A stretch of 6,906 nucleotides of DNA from an uncultured Bacteroidales bacterium (GTDB taxonomy: Bacteria; Bacteroidota; Bacteroidia; Bacteroidales; Paludibacteraceae): positions 1 through 6,906 of the forward strand of contig CALZHO010000043.1 in NCBI GenBank assembly GCA_945787425.1, written 5' to 3'. Both the position numbers and the translations under genes were made by a program. The notes beneath the pieces are model-generated. The model was given only the letters and a program-made list of their open reading frames with translations. It ran no database searches and was not told where the DNA came from. Numbering within the stretch: position 1 is the first letter of the stretch; each line of letters begins with the position of its first letter. Of this stretch, positions 1-5,737 are shown one piece after another.

Positions 1-20
1 GGTGTGTCATGCGACACACC
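1..20 (-). terminator. Hairpin after the last esterase paralog, probable (bidirectional) terminator
   Basis: A perfect 8-bp inverted repeat (GGTGTGTC, loop ATGC, GACACACC) lies 26 nt past the stop codon of the 47-1201 gene. On the plus strand it is followed by a T-rich run (CTCTTCTTTT), so on the minus strand it is preceded by an A-rich run. This is the layout of a bidirectional intrinsic terminator. The U-tract for minus-strand transcripts would fall outside the window, so termination of the esterase array here is an inference from position and stem strength. Confidence 0.6.
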
Positions 21-46
21 CTCTTCTTTTATCAATACTCGAAACA

Positions 47-1201
47 CTATTTCACAGGGTTATCCTGCAATCCCCACCCCGTTATGGTTGCAATGTATGG
101 GATATAAGCGTATGAGAATTTCTGATGACCAATATAATTGGGATGCATACTTGCACCAAGGTCCTCATCGGTAGATAGGTGCAACGATGGGCAGCAAGCC
201 ATGAAGTGCACATTAGGCATAGGACAAAATTTCACCATATCACGCATGTAATCCAGCAATGTGCTATGCGCCTTAGACGACACACAAAGCACAGGATGAT
301 CCTCGCCGTAATAGTCTTTGATATAACGAATTAGACGATAATAGCCATCGCGGAATTTCTCATAAGATGGTTGTACTGACACCGAGAAATCGTTACCACC
401 CAAATAAATACACGTCAACGCAGGACGAATAGCCGACTCAGCAGCATTCCAACGAGTAGCTTGCGCAGAGTCCATATCAAAAGTTTGGAGATAGCGATCT
501 GGCATATGATAGCCATCAAACTTGGAGTTATAGTTACGCGCAGCACCCATTCCCGAGTGAGCTACAACCACATAATCAGCATCAAAATAACGCGCAAGAA
601 TCGCACAGAACGAACGTGAAGCATTCTCCGTTTCAGGCGTAAACTTGGCTAAACGACTTGGGTCATCCACACCATAACCACAATCATAACTTGCTCCGAT
701 AAATTCTAACTGACGTTTGCGAATAGGTTCTGCTTGATGAAACATACCCTTCGCATCTGTAGAGAAAGCATGGATGGTCATCTTACCCTGTTCACCTTCC
801 GTGCGCTTTTGCACCACTACGTTATGCACCTTCAGCTTTGATGATTTCAAATAGGCGGGGTCAATCAACTCAATTACAGTATCAGTACCCGACACTTCTA
901 TTACACGGTGGGGATCAGCACTCATGGGTGTATCAATCCACACATTATAATAATTATGGCGAGTGGCAGCCATCTGAGGTGTAGCATCCCACTTGCTGTC
1001 TGAAACACGCATGGTCAATGACTTACCCGTAAAAGCGAGGCGAAAATACACACCTGTCCAATCAAATGACACATCATTTCCCTCCACCAACGTGCGCCCC
1101 ACGTAGGTAACACGTTCATCACTTGCAGGAATCGTCTCTGCCATAAGACAAAGAGGCGATAAGGCGATAAGGCATAGAGCCAAAAATAGATTCTTTTTCA
1201 T
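47..1201 (-). CDS. Secreted SGNH/GDSL esterase, CE2-like, third paralog of the array (GAS variant)
   Basis: This 384-residue protein is a probable secreted carbohydrate O-deacetylase. Residues 1-21 form a signal peptide (KK, then a leucine-rich core) with likely cleavage at LMA|E; no lipobox is seen. Residues about 22-160 fit the beta-sandwich N-terminal domain of carbohydrate esterase family 2, and residues about 164-375 form the SGNH hydrolase domain. Visible blocks are FIGAS (Ser171, expected nucleophile), AHSGMG (215-220), LGGND (Asn270) and HPN (His353). The residue three before the His is Ala rather than the Asp of many SGNH enzymes; CE2 enzymes are known to work with a Ser-His dyad. 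Block I is unusual: Ala170 replaces the Asp of GDS found in both sister proteins, so activity may be altered. The body resembles the first paralog (2483-3631), while the signal peptide matches the middle one. It is last in the array, 89 bp after its neighbour. The family is fairly sure; the substrate is not known. Confidence 0.85.
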   Translation of the reverse strand: MKKNLFLALCLIALSPLCLMAETIPASDERVTYVGRTLVEGNDVSFDWTGVYFRLAFTGKSLTMRVSDSKWDATPQMAATRHNYYNVWIDTPMSADPHRVIEVSGTDTVIELIDPAYLKSSKLKVHNVVVQKRTEGEQGKMTIHAFSTDAKGMFHQAEPIRKRQLEFIGASYDCGYGVDDPSRLAKFTPETENASRSFCAILARYFDADYVVVAHSGMGAARNYNSKFDGYHMPDRYLQTFDMDSAQATRWNAAESAIRPALTCIYLGGNDFSVSVQPSYEKFRDGYYRLIRYIKDYYGEDHPVLCVSSKAHSTLLDYMRDMVKFCPMPNVHFMACCPSLHLSTDEDLGASMHPNYIGHQKFSYAYIPYIATITGWGLQDNPVK

Positions 1202-1359
1202 AAAAAAATGGTGTATGGTGTATAGTGTAAAGGCAAGGATATGCGGCTCCGCCGCCCAGCCTTTAAACTTTAACTTTAAACTTTAAACTATCACTTCACA
1301 GGCATATCTTGCAATCCCCAACCAGTGATGGTAGCGATATAAGGGATGATAGAATATGC
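1137..1359. repeat. Junction direct repeat, copy B (about 220 bp)
   Basis: This stretch covers the last ~22 codons of the middle paralog, the spacer, and the first ~22 codons of the last paralog. It matches 2336-2551 nearly end to end. The 3' coding part differs at about 5 of 67 positions and the spacer core at two substitutions plus one A-run length change. The signal-peptide part differs at about 10 of 65. The two copies are offset by about 1.2 kb, one gene plus spacer. Similarity drops sharply outside these limits. Counts were made by eye. Confidence 0.8.
1202..1290 (-). repeat. Repeat-structured spacer 1: 7-mer array, nested hairpin, 7-mer array
   Basis: This 89-bp spacer between the middle and last esterase genes has three parts. 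At 1210-1230 are three 7-nt units (GGTGTAT, GGTGTAT, AGTGTAA). At 1228-1265 is a nested inverted repeat: outer arms TAAAGGC/GCCTTTA (7 bp), inner arms GCGGC/GCCGC (5 bp, loop TCC). At 1261-1287 are four CTTTAAA units, the second lacking one A. No T-run follows the hairpin on the minus strand, so it does not look like a terminator. No promoter match is seen, so the downstream gene probably relies on read-through. It may be an mRNA processing or stability element, or a dispersed REP-like repeat. Confidence 0.75.
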
Positions 1360-2400
1360 CAATTTTTGTTGTCCATTATAGTTAGGATGCCAACCTGCTC
1401 CAAGATCCTCATCGGTACTAAGGTGTTGAGAAGGGCAATAGCCCAACCATTCCACATTCTTCAAGCCGCAGTTGCGTACCACATCACGCACATAGCGGAA
1501 CTGATATTCATTGGACTTGGATGCCACGCAGAGCACTGGGTGGTCCTCGCCATAGTTATTCTTCACATAACTCAAGAGGCGCATATAACCTTTGCGAAAC
1601 TTGTTGTAATCAGGCATCATAGAGGATGAGAAATCATTGGTACCCAAATATATAACCGTAATATCTGGACGGAATTCAGATTGATCAACAGACCAACGCG
1701 TTGTGGAGTCGCGGTCGATGGTATATTGATAAATGTCGGTCATGACTTCCCATGGGATATTCGAACCAGCATTGCGGCAGATACCACGCCCCGAGTGCGC
1801 AATAGCCATATAATCAGCATCGAAATAGCGAGAAACAATACTTGCATAGGTGCGCGAAGCATTCTCAGTCTCATCGGTGAAAGGGTCTTTTCGACTATGA
1901 GCATCTACTCCATAACCACAAGTATAGCTATCGCCTATGAACTCAATCTGACGCTCCTTGAAAGCTGGCGCTTGAACAAAACGACCATCGGTAATGAATT
2001 CGTGCACGGTCGTTTTACCACAACCCGCTTCTGTACGTTTTTGAACAACTACCTGATGCTCTTTTACTTTCGACTTTTTCACATCGGCAGGAAGAATCAA
2101 TTCAATAATCGTATCGTTGCCCTTGACCTCTACGATGCGTGTAGGTTCAGCACTCGTAGGGGTATCCAGCCATACAGCATAGAAGTCGCGCTTGTTATCA
2201 GACACACGCATCGATAGCGACTTGCCCGTGAAAGCCACACGAAAATAGATAGCAGGGAAATCAAAAGTGAGAGCACCATTACTCTCCAACGCACGCCCCA
2301 CGAAAGTCACACGCGAATCTGTCGCTGGCACAACCTCTGCCATAAGGCGAAGAGACGACAAAACGATAAGGCATAAAGCCAAAAATAGATGCTTCTTCAT
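1291..2400 (-). CDS. Secreted SGNH/GDSL esterase, CE2-like, middle paralog (possible hybrid)
   Basis: This 369-residue protein is a probable exported O-deacetylase of the CE2 type. The signal peptide spans residues 1-21 (likely cut LMA|E) and is nearly the same as that of the last paralog, at the DNA level too. The N-terminal beta-rich domain runs to about residue 148 and the SGNH domain follows. Catalytic blocks are intact: FIGDS (Ser158), AHSGRG (201-206), LGTND (Asn255) and WHPN (His338). Position -3 from the His is Ala, which fits the Ser-His dyad known for CE2. It lacks 11 residues that both sisters carry between Lys70 and Trp77. Its segment at 207-238 (NAGSNIPWEV region) is unlike the conserved sister segment (NYNSKF...MPDRYLQTFDMD), which hints at a different substrate loop. 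The C-terminal ~22 codons match the first paralog. It sits 82 bp after that gene and 89 bp before the next. Substrate is not known. Confidence 0.87.
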   Translation of the reverse strand: MKKHLFLALCLIVLSSLRLMAEVVPATDSRVTFVGRALESNGALTFDFPAIYFRVAFTGKSLSMRVSDNKRDFYAVWLDTPTSAEPTRIVEVKGNDTIIELILPADVKKSKVKEHQVVVQKRTEAGCGKTTVHEFITDGRFVQAPAFKERQIEFIGDSYTCGYGVDAHSRKDPFTDETENASRTYASIVSRYFDADYMAIAHSGRGICRNAGSNIPWEVMTDIYQYTIDRDSTTRWSVDQSEFRPDITVIYLGTNDFSSSMMPDYNKFRKGYMRLLSYVKNNYGEDHPVLCVASKSNEYQFRYVRDVVRNCGLKNVEWLGYCPSQHLSTDEDLGAGWHPNYNGQQKLAYSIIPYIATITGWGLQDMPVK

Positions 2401-2551
2401 AAAAAATGGTGTATGGTTTATAGTGTAAAGGCAAGGATATGCAGCTCCGCCGCCCAGCCTTTAAACCTTAAACTGTAAACTTTCACTTCACAGGCATATC
2501 TTGCAATCCCCAGCCAGTGATAGTAGCAATATAAGGGATAATGGAATATGC
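2336..2551. repeat. Junction direct repeat, copy A (about 220 bp)
   Basis: This is the partner of 1137-1359. It covers the 3' end of the first paralog (ending in QDMPVK), the spacer, and the signal-peptide codons of the middle paralog, in the same order and orientation. Recombination between the two copies would delete or amplify one gene-plus-spacer unit while leaving a complete reading frame. Limits were set by eye where the similarity ends. Confidence 0.8.
2401..2482 (-). repeat. Repeat-structured spacer 2: same architecture as spacer 1
   Basis: This 82-bp spacer lies between the first and middle esterase genes. From the start codon to the first CTTTAAA it differs from spacer 1 by only two substitutions and one A. 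Outer hairpin arms are TAAAGGC (2426-2432) and GCCTTTA (2457-2463). Inner arms are GCAGC (2441-2445) and GCCGC (2449-2453). The one change in the inner stem gives a G-U pair in the minus-strand RNA but an A-C mismatch in a plus-strand RNA, so folding is kept only in the direction of gene transcription. The CTTTAAA array is shorter and more degenerate here (three units, 2459-2479). Confidence 0.75.
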
Positions 2552-3631
2552 TTTCTTTTGTTGACCGTTATAGTTAGGGTGTACATCAGCACCTAAGTCC
2601 TCATCAGTATGTAGGTGTTGTGCAGGGCAATAACCCAAATAATTCACATTCTTCATGCCACAATTATTGACCAAGTCGCGCACATAATTGAAGAGATATT
2701 CATGCGTTTTTGTAGCCACACACAGAATAGGGTGTTCCTCACCATAATTGGCTTTGATATAATCAAAAAGACGATAATAATGCTTGCGGAAATCCTCGTA
2801 TTTAGGAGCCAAAGAGGTGGAGAAATCGTTAGCACCCAGATATACGATAGTCATTGCAGGATGGAAATCCGACTGAGTGGCATCCCAACGTGTATTTTGT
2901 GTAGAATCCATATCAAAAGTTTGCAGATAGCGATCAGGCATCCACCAACCTTTGAACTTAGAGTTGTAGTTACGAGCAATACCCATACCCGAGTGTGCTA
3001 TAGCCACATAGTCCGCACCAAAATAGCGAGAAACAATCGCAGCATACGAACGAGAAGCATTTTCTGTTTCTGGTGAGAAGCGCTCTTTGCGAGAAGGAGC
3101 GTCTATACCATAACCACAGGTATAACTATCGCCAATAAACTCCAATTGACGCTCTTTCAACGGTGTAGCTGGATAAAACTTGCCGTTGGCTGAAGTAGCA
3201 AACTCATGGATAGTTGTCTTGCCTTGTTCACCTTCGGTGCGTTTTTGTACAATCACCTCATGAATGTCACGGCGATTCTTTTTGAGATATACAGGATCAA
3301 CCAACTCAATAACCACATTATTGCCCGTCACCTCTACAATACGATAAGGTTCAGCGCTGGTAGGAGAATCAATCCATACACTATAATAATTATGTCGAGT
3401 AGCAGCTTCTTCGGGGGTAGCATCCCACTTCGTTTCAGATGCCCTCATTGTGAGTTTGTCGCCAGAAAAAGCAATACGGAAATAAGTAGCAGTCCAGTCA
3501 AAAGATACATCTGTACCTTCCACCAATGTACGGCCCACATAGGTCACACGTGAATCATTAGCGGGCATAGTTTCTGCAAAAGCAGCAATTGTTAGCAGCA
3601 TCGTAGCTGCCAGAAAGAATAGTTTTTTCAT
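2483..3631 (-). CDS. Secreted SGNH/GDSL esterase, CE2-like, first paralog of the array
   Basis: This 382-residue protein is a probable exported deacetylase of acetylated polysaccharides (CE2-type). Residues 1-19 are a signal peptide with an AFA|E cleavage site, unlike the signal peptides of the other two paralogs. Residues about 20-158 are the beta-rich N-terminal domain. The SGNH domain then shows FIGDS (Ser169, nucleophile), AHSGMG (212-217), LGAND (Asn268) and VHPN (His351). Ala at -3 from His351 means there is no canonical DxxH Asp, as in known CE2 dyad enzymes. It ends in the conserved YIATITGWGLQDMPVK tail shared by the array. It is first in the array and has its own 110-bp upstream region with a terminator for the preceding gene and an inverted repeat, so it probably carries the promoter for all three. 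No clear TAnnTTTG box was found there. Family assignment rests on motif order and domain layout; the natural substrate is unknown. Confidence 0.87.
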   Translation of the reverse strand: MKKLFFLAATMLLTIAAFAETMPANDSRVTYVGRTLVEGTDVSFDWTATYFRIAFSGDKLTMRASETKWDATPEEAATRHNYYSVWIDSPTSAEPYRIVEVTGNNVVIELVDPVYLKKNRRDIHEVIVQKRTEGEQGKTTIHEFATSANGKFYPATPLKERQLEFIGDSYTCGYGIDAPSRKERFSPETENASRSYAAIVSRYFGADYVAIAHSGMGIARNYNSKFKGWWMPDRYLQTFDMDSTQNTRWDATQSDFHPAMTIVYLGANDFSTSLAPKYEDFRKHYYRLFDYIKANYGEEHPILCVATKTHEYLFNYVRDLVNNCGMKNVNYLGYCPAQHLHTDEDLGADVHPNYNGQQKKAYSIIPYIATITGWGLQDMPVK

Positions 3632-3662
3632 GATATAGTTAATTTATTCTTATTTTTCTATT

Positions 3663-3693
3663 TACCCATATAGGGTCTTAGAGCATATGGGTA
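3663..3693 (-). promoter_or_regulatory. 9-bp inverted repeat upstream of the esterase array, possible operator or leader hairpin
   Basis: TACCCATAT (3663-3671) and ATATGGGTA (3685-3693) are perfect inverted arms separated by 13 nt, ending 31 nt before the start codon of the first esterase. No T-run follows on the minus strand, so it is not a second terminator. A shorter competing hairpin (ACCC, TATAT, GGGT on the minus strand, 3664-3676) overlaps it. It could be a protein-binding dyad or a leader RNA fold; which one is a guess. Confidence 0.35.
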
Positions 3694-3701
3694 GATTGCA
3701 A

Positions 3702-3729
3702 ACAAAGTGAGAGCGAACTCTCACTTTGT
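3702..3729 (-). terminator. Intrinsic terminator of the pseudouridine synthase gene
   Basis: A perfect 12-bp stem (ACAAAGTGAGAG/CTCTCACTTTGT) closes a TTCG loop when read on the minus strand. It starts 12 nt after the stop codon of the 3742-4797 gene and runs into TTTGTTTGC. The stem length, tight spacing and T-rich 3' flank fit a Rho-independent terminator. It separates the pseudouridine synthase gene from the esterase array. Confidence 0.8.
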
Positions 3730-3741
3730 CAATTACTTGTC

Positions 3742-4797
3742 TTATTCGAAAGCGCCCATTTGTAGCATTGCCACCTCTTTAGGCGTCAAGAAACGGTATT
3801 TACCACGTGCCACATTTTTCTTGGTCAGACCTGCAAAAGATACACGATCCAACTTAGTCACGCGATAACCCACCTTCTCAAACATTCGGCGTACCACACG
3901 GTTTTGTCCAGAGTGGATTTCTATGCCTATATGTTGGCGATCTTCTTTTGGGAATTCCAATGCATCAGGTACTACCTTTTCATCTTCAATCATCACACCG
4001 CCACGCAAAACAGCCTCGTCCGTTTCGTCCAAATCGCGGTCCAGTGTCACTGCATAAATCTTCTTTTTACCAAATTTAGGGTGAGTCAGTTTTGCCGCTA
4101 AATCCCCATCATTGGTTAGCAAAAGTACACCTGTGGTATTGCGGTCAAGACGCCCTACTGGATATATACGCTCTGCGCACGCGTTGCGCACGATATCCAA
4201 TACAGTGTGACGCTCTTGTGGGTCATCAGTAGTTGTTACAGTATTTTTAGGTTTGTTGAGCAAGATATATACTTTACGCTCACGACGAACAGGCTGATTG
4301 TGGAACATCACCTTATCGGTTGGCAACACTTTTGCACCCAAGTTATCCACCACTTCGCCATTCACTGTGATCACGCCTGCCAAAATAAAGTCATCCGCTT
4401 CGCGACGCGAGCAGATACCTGCGTTAGCGAGATATTTATTCAAACGGATTGGTTTGGTAGGGTCTTCATAGGTTTTGATATACTCTTGACGTTTACGTTG
4501 AGAATATACAGCGGAGTTGTGCTTTGGTTTTGGTCTGAACTGACGTTCTGCATTCACTTCTCCTTCAGGACGAAAAGAAGGACGTCTTTCTACTTTCTCC
4601 ACGCGTACGGCTCCAGCAGTACGAGTAAAGCGTTGACGCTGTCTTCCTCCTTCGCGAGTAGGACGGTCAGTTGGGGCATTAAAGCGAGGACGGATAGATG
4701 CTCCGTCAGCAGAAAAATGTGCGCCATTATGCTCACGCGGATTCGCATCTTGCGAGTAGCCACCATGGCGTGGGGTGCGGTTGTTTGGATCAAACAT
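3742..4797 (-). CDS. rluB: Pseudouridine synthase, RluB/RsuA family, with basic N-terminal extension
   Basis: This 351-residue enzyme converts uridine to pseudouridine in ribosomal RNA, by family most likely in 23S rRNA (RluB-like). Residues 1-113 are a low-complexity, Arg/Pro/Gly/Asn-rich basic tail, probably disordered and RNA-binding; such tails are common in Bacteroidetes members. An S4 RNA-binding domain spans about 117-165 (IRLNKYLANAGICSRREAD). The catalytic domain spans about 174-325, with the signature GRLDRNTTG and catalytic Asp218, followed by LLLTNDGDLA and the QNRVVRRMF motif at 298-306. The ATG at 4795-4797 is the first in-frame start; its leader is A/T-rich with no Shine-Dalgarno. 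It lies between two hairpin terminators, so it is probably a single-gene transcript, although I found no exact promoter match in 4798-4868. RsuA (16S) specificity is the main alternative; the family call is firm, the exact target is not. Confidence 0.93.
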   Translation of the reverse strand: MFDPNNRTPRHGGYSQDANPREHNGAHFSADGASIRPRFNAPTDRPTREGGRQRQRFTRTAGAVRVEKVERRPSFRPEGEVNAERQFRPKPKHNSAVYSQRKRQEYIKTYEDPTKPIRLNKYLANAGICSRREADDFILAGVITVNGEVVDNLGAKVLPTDKVMFHNQPVRRERKVYILLNKPKNTVTTTDDPQERHTVLDIVRNACAERIYPVGRLDRNTTGVLLLTNDGDLAAKLTHPKFGKKKIYAVTLDRDLDETDEAVLRGGVMIEDEKVVPDALEFPKEDRQHIGIEIHSGQNRVVRRMFEKVGYRVTKLDRVSFAGLTKKNVARGKYRFLTPKEVAMLQMGAFE

Positions 4798-4868
4798 AAT
4801 TCTAATAATTAATATTTTGGTTTAGTTAAATAGTTTTTCTTCTCACACAAGGTTTTGGTTGATTTCCA

Positions 4869-4905
4869 AAATATAGGCTCCGAGTTTTGCTCAGAGCCTA
4901 TATTT
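4869..4905 (-). terminator. Intrinsic terminator after rpmF
   Basis: Arms AAATATAGGCTC (4869-4880) and GAGCCTATATTT (4894-4905) form a perfect 12-bp stem. It extends inward past one mismatch by three more pairs (GAG/CTC) to a 5-nt loop. On the minus strand the 3' arm ends in TATATTTT, giving a T-rich run. It lies 55 nt past the rpmF stop and before the pseudouridine synthase gene. The rest of the 163-bp gap (4798-4960) shows no gene. Confidence 0.8.
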
Positions 4906-4960
4906 GTTGTGTTCAAACGTGGCATGTTCGTCTCTCGACGTGCATACCGAATCGCCACAC

Positions 4961-5146
4961 TTAGGCTTCTGCAGCTTGCTCTACAGCCAATTTACCACGA
5001 TAATATCCGCAAGTAGGGCAGATAGTGTGATAAATGTAGTGAGCGCCACAGTTTGGGCAAAGTGCCAATGCTGGCATTTTTGCTTTGTCGTGGGTACGAC
5101 GTTTCGCTTGTCTGGTGTGCGATTGTCTTCTTTTTGGATGTGCCAT
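4961..5146 (-). CDS. rpmF: Ribosomal protein bL32
   Basis: This 61-residue protein is a structural component of the 50S ribosomal subunit. The N-terminus MAHPKRRQSHTRQAKRRTHD is the typical basic bL32 opening. The protein carries a complete zinc ribbon, CPNC (Cys30, Cys33) and CPTC (Cys43, Cys46), so it is the zinc-binding form. Its length is normal. It starts 71 nt after the DUF177 gene with no promoter seen between, so the two are probably co-transcribed, the widely conserved yceD-rpmF pairing. A hairpin terminator follows. In Bacteroidales I would expect fabH next in the order; here the next gene is the pseudouridine synthase. Confidence 0.97.
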   Translation of the reverse strand: MAHPKRRQSHTRQAKRRTHDKAKMPALALCPNCGAHYIYHTICPTCGYYRGKLAVEQAAEA

Positions 5147-5217
5147 AATTCTTTATTATTTAATTTAAGGGGGCCATTTTCTCGGTCAGCCACGCAGAAC
5201 GACCTTCCTCCATCCTT

Positions 5218-5661
5218 TTACCCTTCTATATCATTTTCATCTTCCATCGCGGTGCAGAGGTGGTCTTGGAGAAGTGCAGCCATCTGTGGGTTGCAACCAC
5301 CATCTTGGTGACTATGCACCAGCGGGAGATTCACTATGATCAATTCGTATGCCAACCATGCCATGTCAAGCATCTGTGGTTCTTCTTCCAAATCTACATC
5401 CTCTTCATATACATCCACCTCCACGTCCATTGGCTCCAAACAGCGGTCACATGTCACTTGCACCGTACCGCACAAATCCACATCAACCGCCACACGATCT
5501 TTCTCTACTATCAAACGTACTTTGGCATCCACCTCGCCACCCAATACTTCACTGACCTCTATAGTAGAGAAATAAGAGTTATCCAACTGAAAATCAAACA
5601 AATGTTCTCCCAGTTCCAACTTCTCTATCTCAATGATATGCGACTTTTGTGTATTCATCAT
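5218..5661 (-). CDS. yceD: DUF177/YceD family protein
   Basis: This 147-residue protein belongs to the DUF177 family; E. coli YceD is needed for normal accumulation of 23S rRNA. Visible family features are the acidic beta-rich body, the VTCDRCLEP motif in the middle, the elements LAYELIIVNLPLVHSH and GGCNPQM near the C-terminus, and position directly before rpmF. The Cys pair plus the later Cys may bind metal. Start choice: the reading frame can be opened at a TTG (5677-5679), but that codon is part of the -7 box of the promoter. The tandem ATG codons at 5659-5661 and 5656-5658 are therefore the likely start, leaving a leader of only about 10-15 nt. Beginning with MMNTQKSH also fits the family better than the extra MHANCG. 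The molecular mechanism in this phylum is not established. Confidence 0.9.
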   Translation of the reverse strand: MMNTQKSHIIEIEKLELGEHLFDFQLDNSYFSTIEVSEVLGGEVDAKVRLIVEKDRVAVDVDLCGTVQVTCDRCLEPMDVEVDVYEEDVDLEEEPQMLDMAWLAYELIIVNLPLVHSHQDGGCNPQMAALLQDHLCTAMEDENDIEG

Positions 5662-5676
5662 CCCACAATTGGCGTG

Positions 5677-5708
5677 CAAAGGTACTACATTTTTTTGAAA
5701 TACGCAAA
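5677..5708 (-). promoter_or_regulatory. Bacteroidetes-type promoter for the yceD-rpmF unit
   Basis: On the minus strand a -33 box TTTG (5705-5708) is followed by 20 nt and then TACCTTTG (5677-5684), a full match to the Bacteroidetes -7 consensus TAnnTTTG. Transcription would start near 5670-5673, just before the ATG codons at 5656-5661. This places DUF177 and rpmF in a transcript separate from the upstream sdaA gene, whose stop is only about 30 nt further up. Confidence 0.82.
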
Positions 5709-5737
5709 TCTTTCTGCAATTTTTCTTAAAAAAATTA

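Noticed and set aside
1261..1287. CTTTAAA tandem array as an origin or iteron set
   Set aside because: It has four short degenerate units inside an operon-like spacer, with no DnaA boxes or replication gene nearby.
47..3631. The three-paralog array as a defence, toxin or CRISPR-like system
   Set aside because: All three proteins have signal peptides and SGNH hydrolase motifs in CE2 order, which fits extracytoplasmic deacetylation of glycans. The repeats are gene junctions, not spacer-repeat units.
4981..5193. A 70-codon minus-strand frame overlapping rpmF
   Set aside because: It overlaps rpmF in another frame, and the rpmF frame carries the complete bL32 zinc ribbon.
5718..5736. A/T-only inverted repeat (7 bp, loop 5) directly after the sdaA stop as a terminator
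   Set aside because: The stem has no G-C pair and no T-run after it on the minus strand. It is compatible with chance in A/T-rich DNA, so I did not annotate it.
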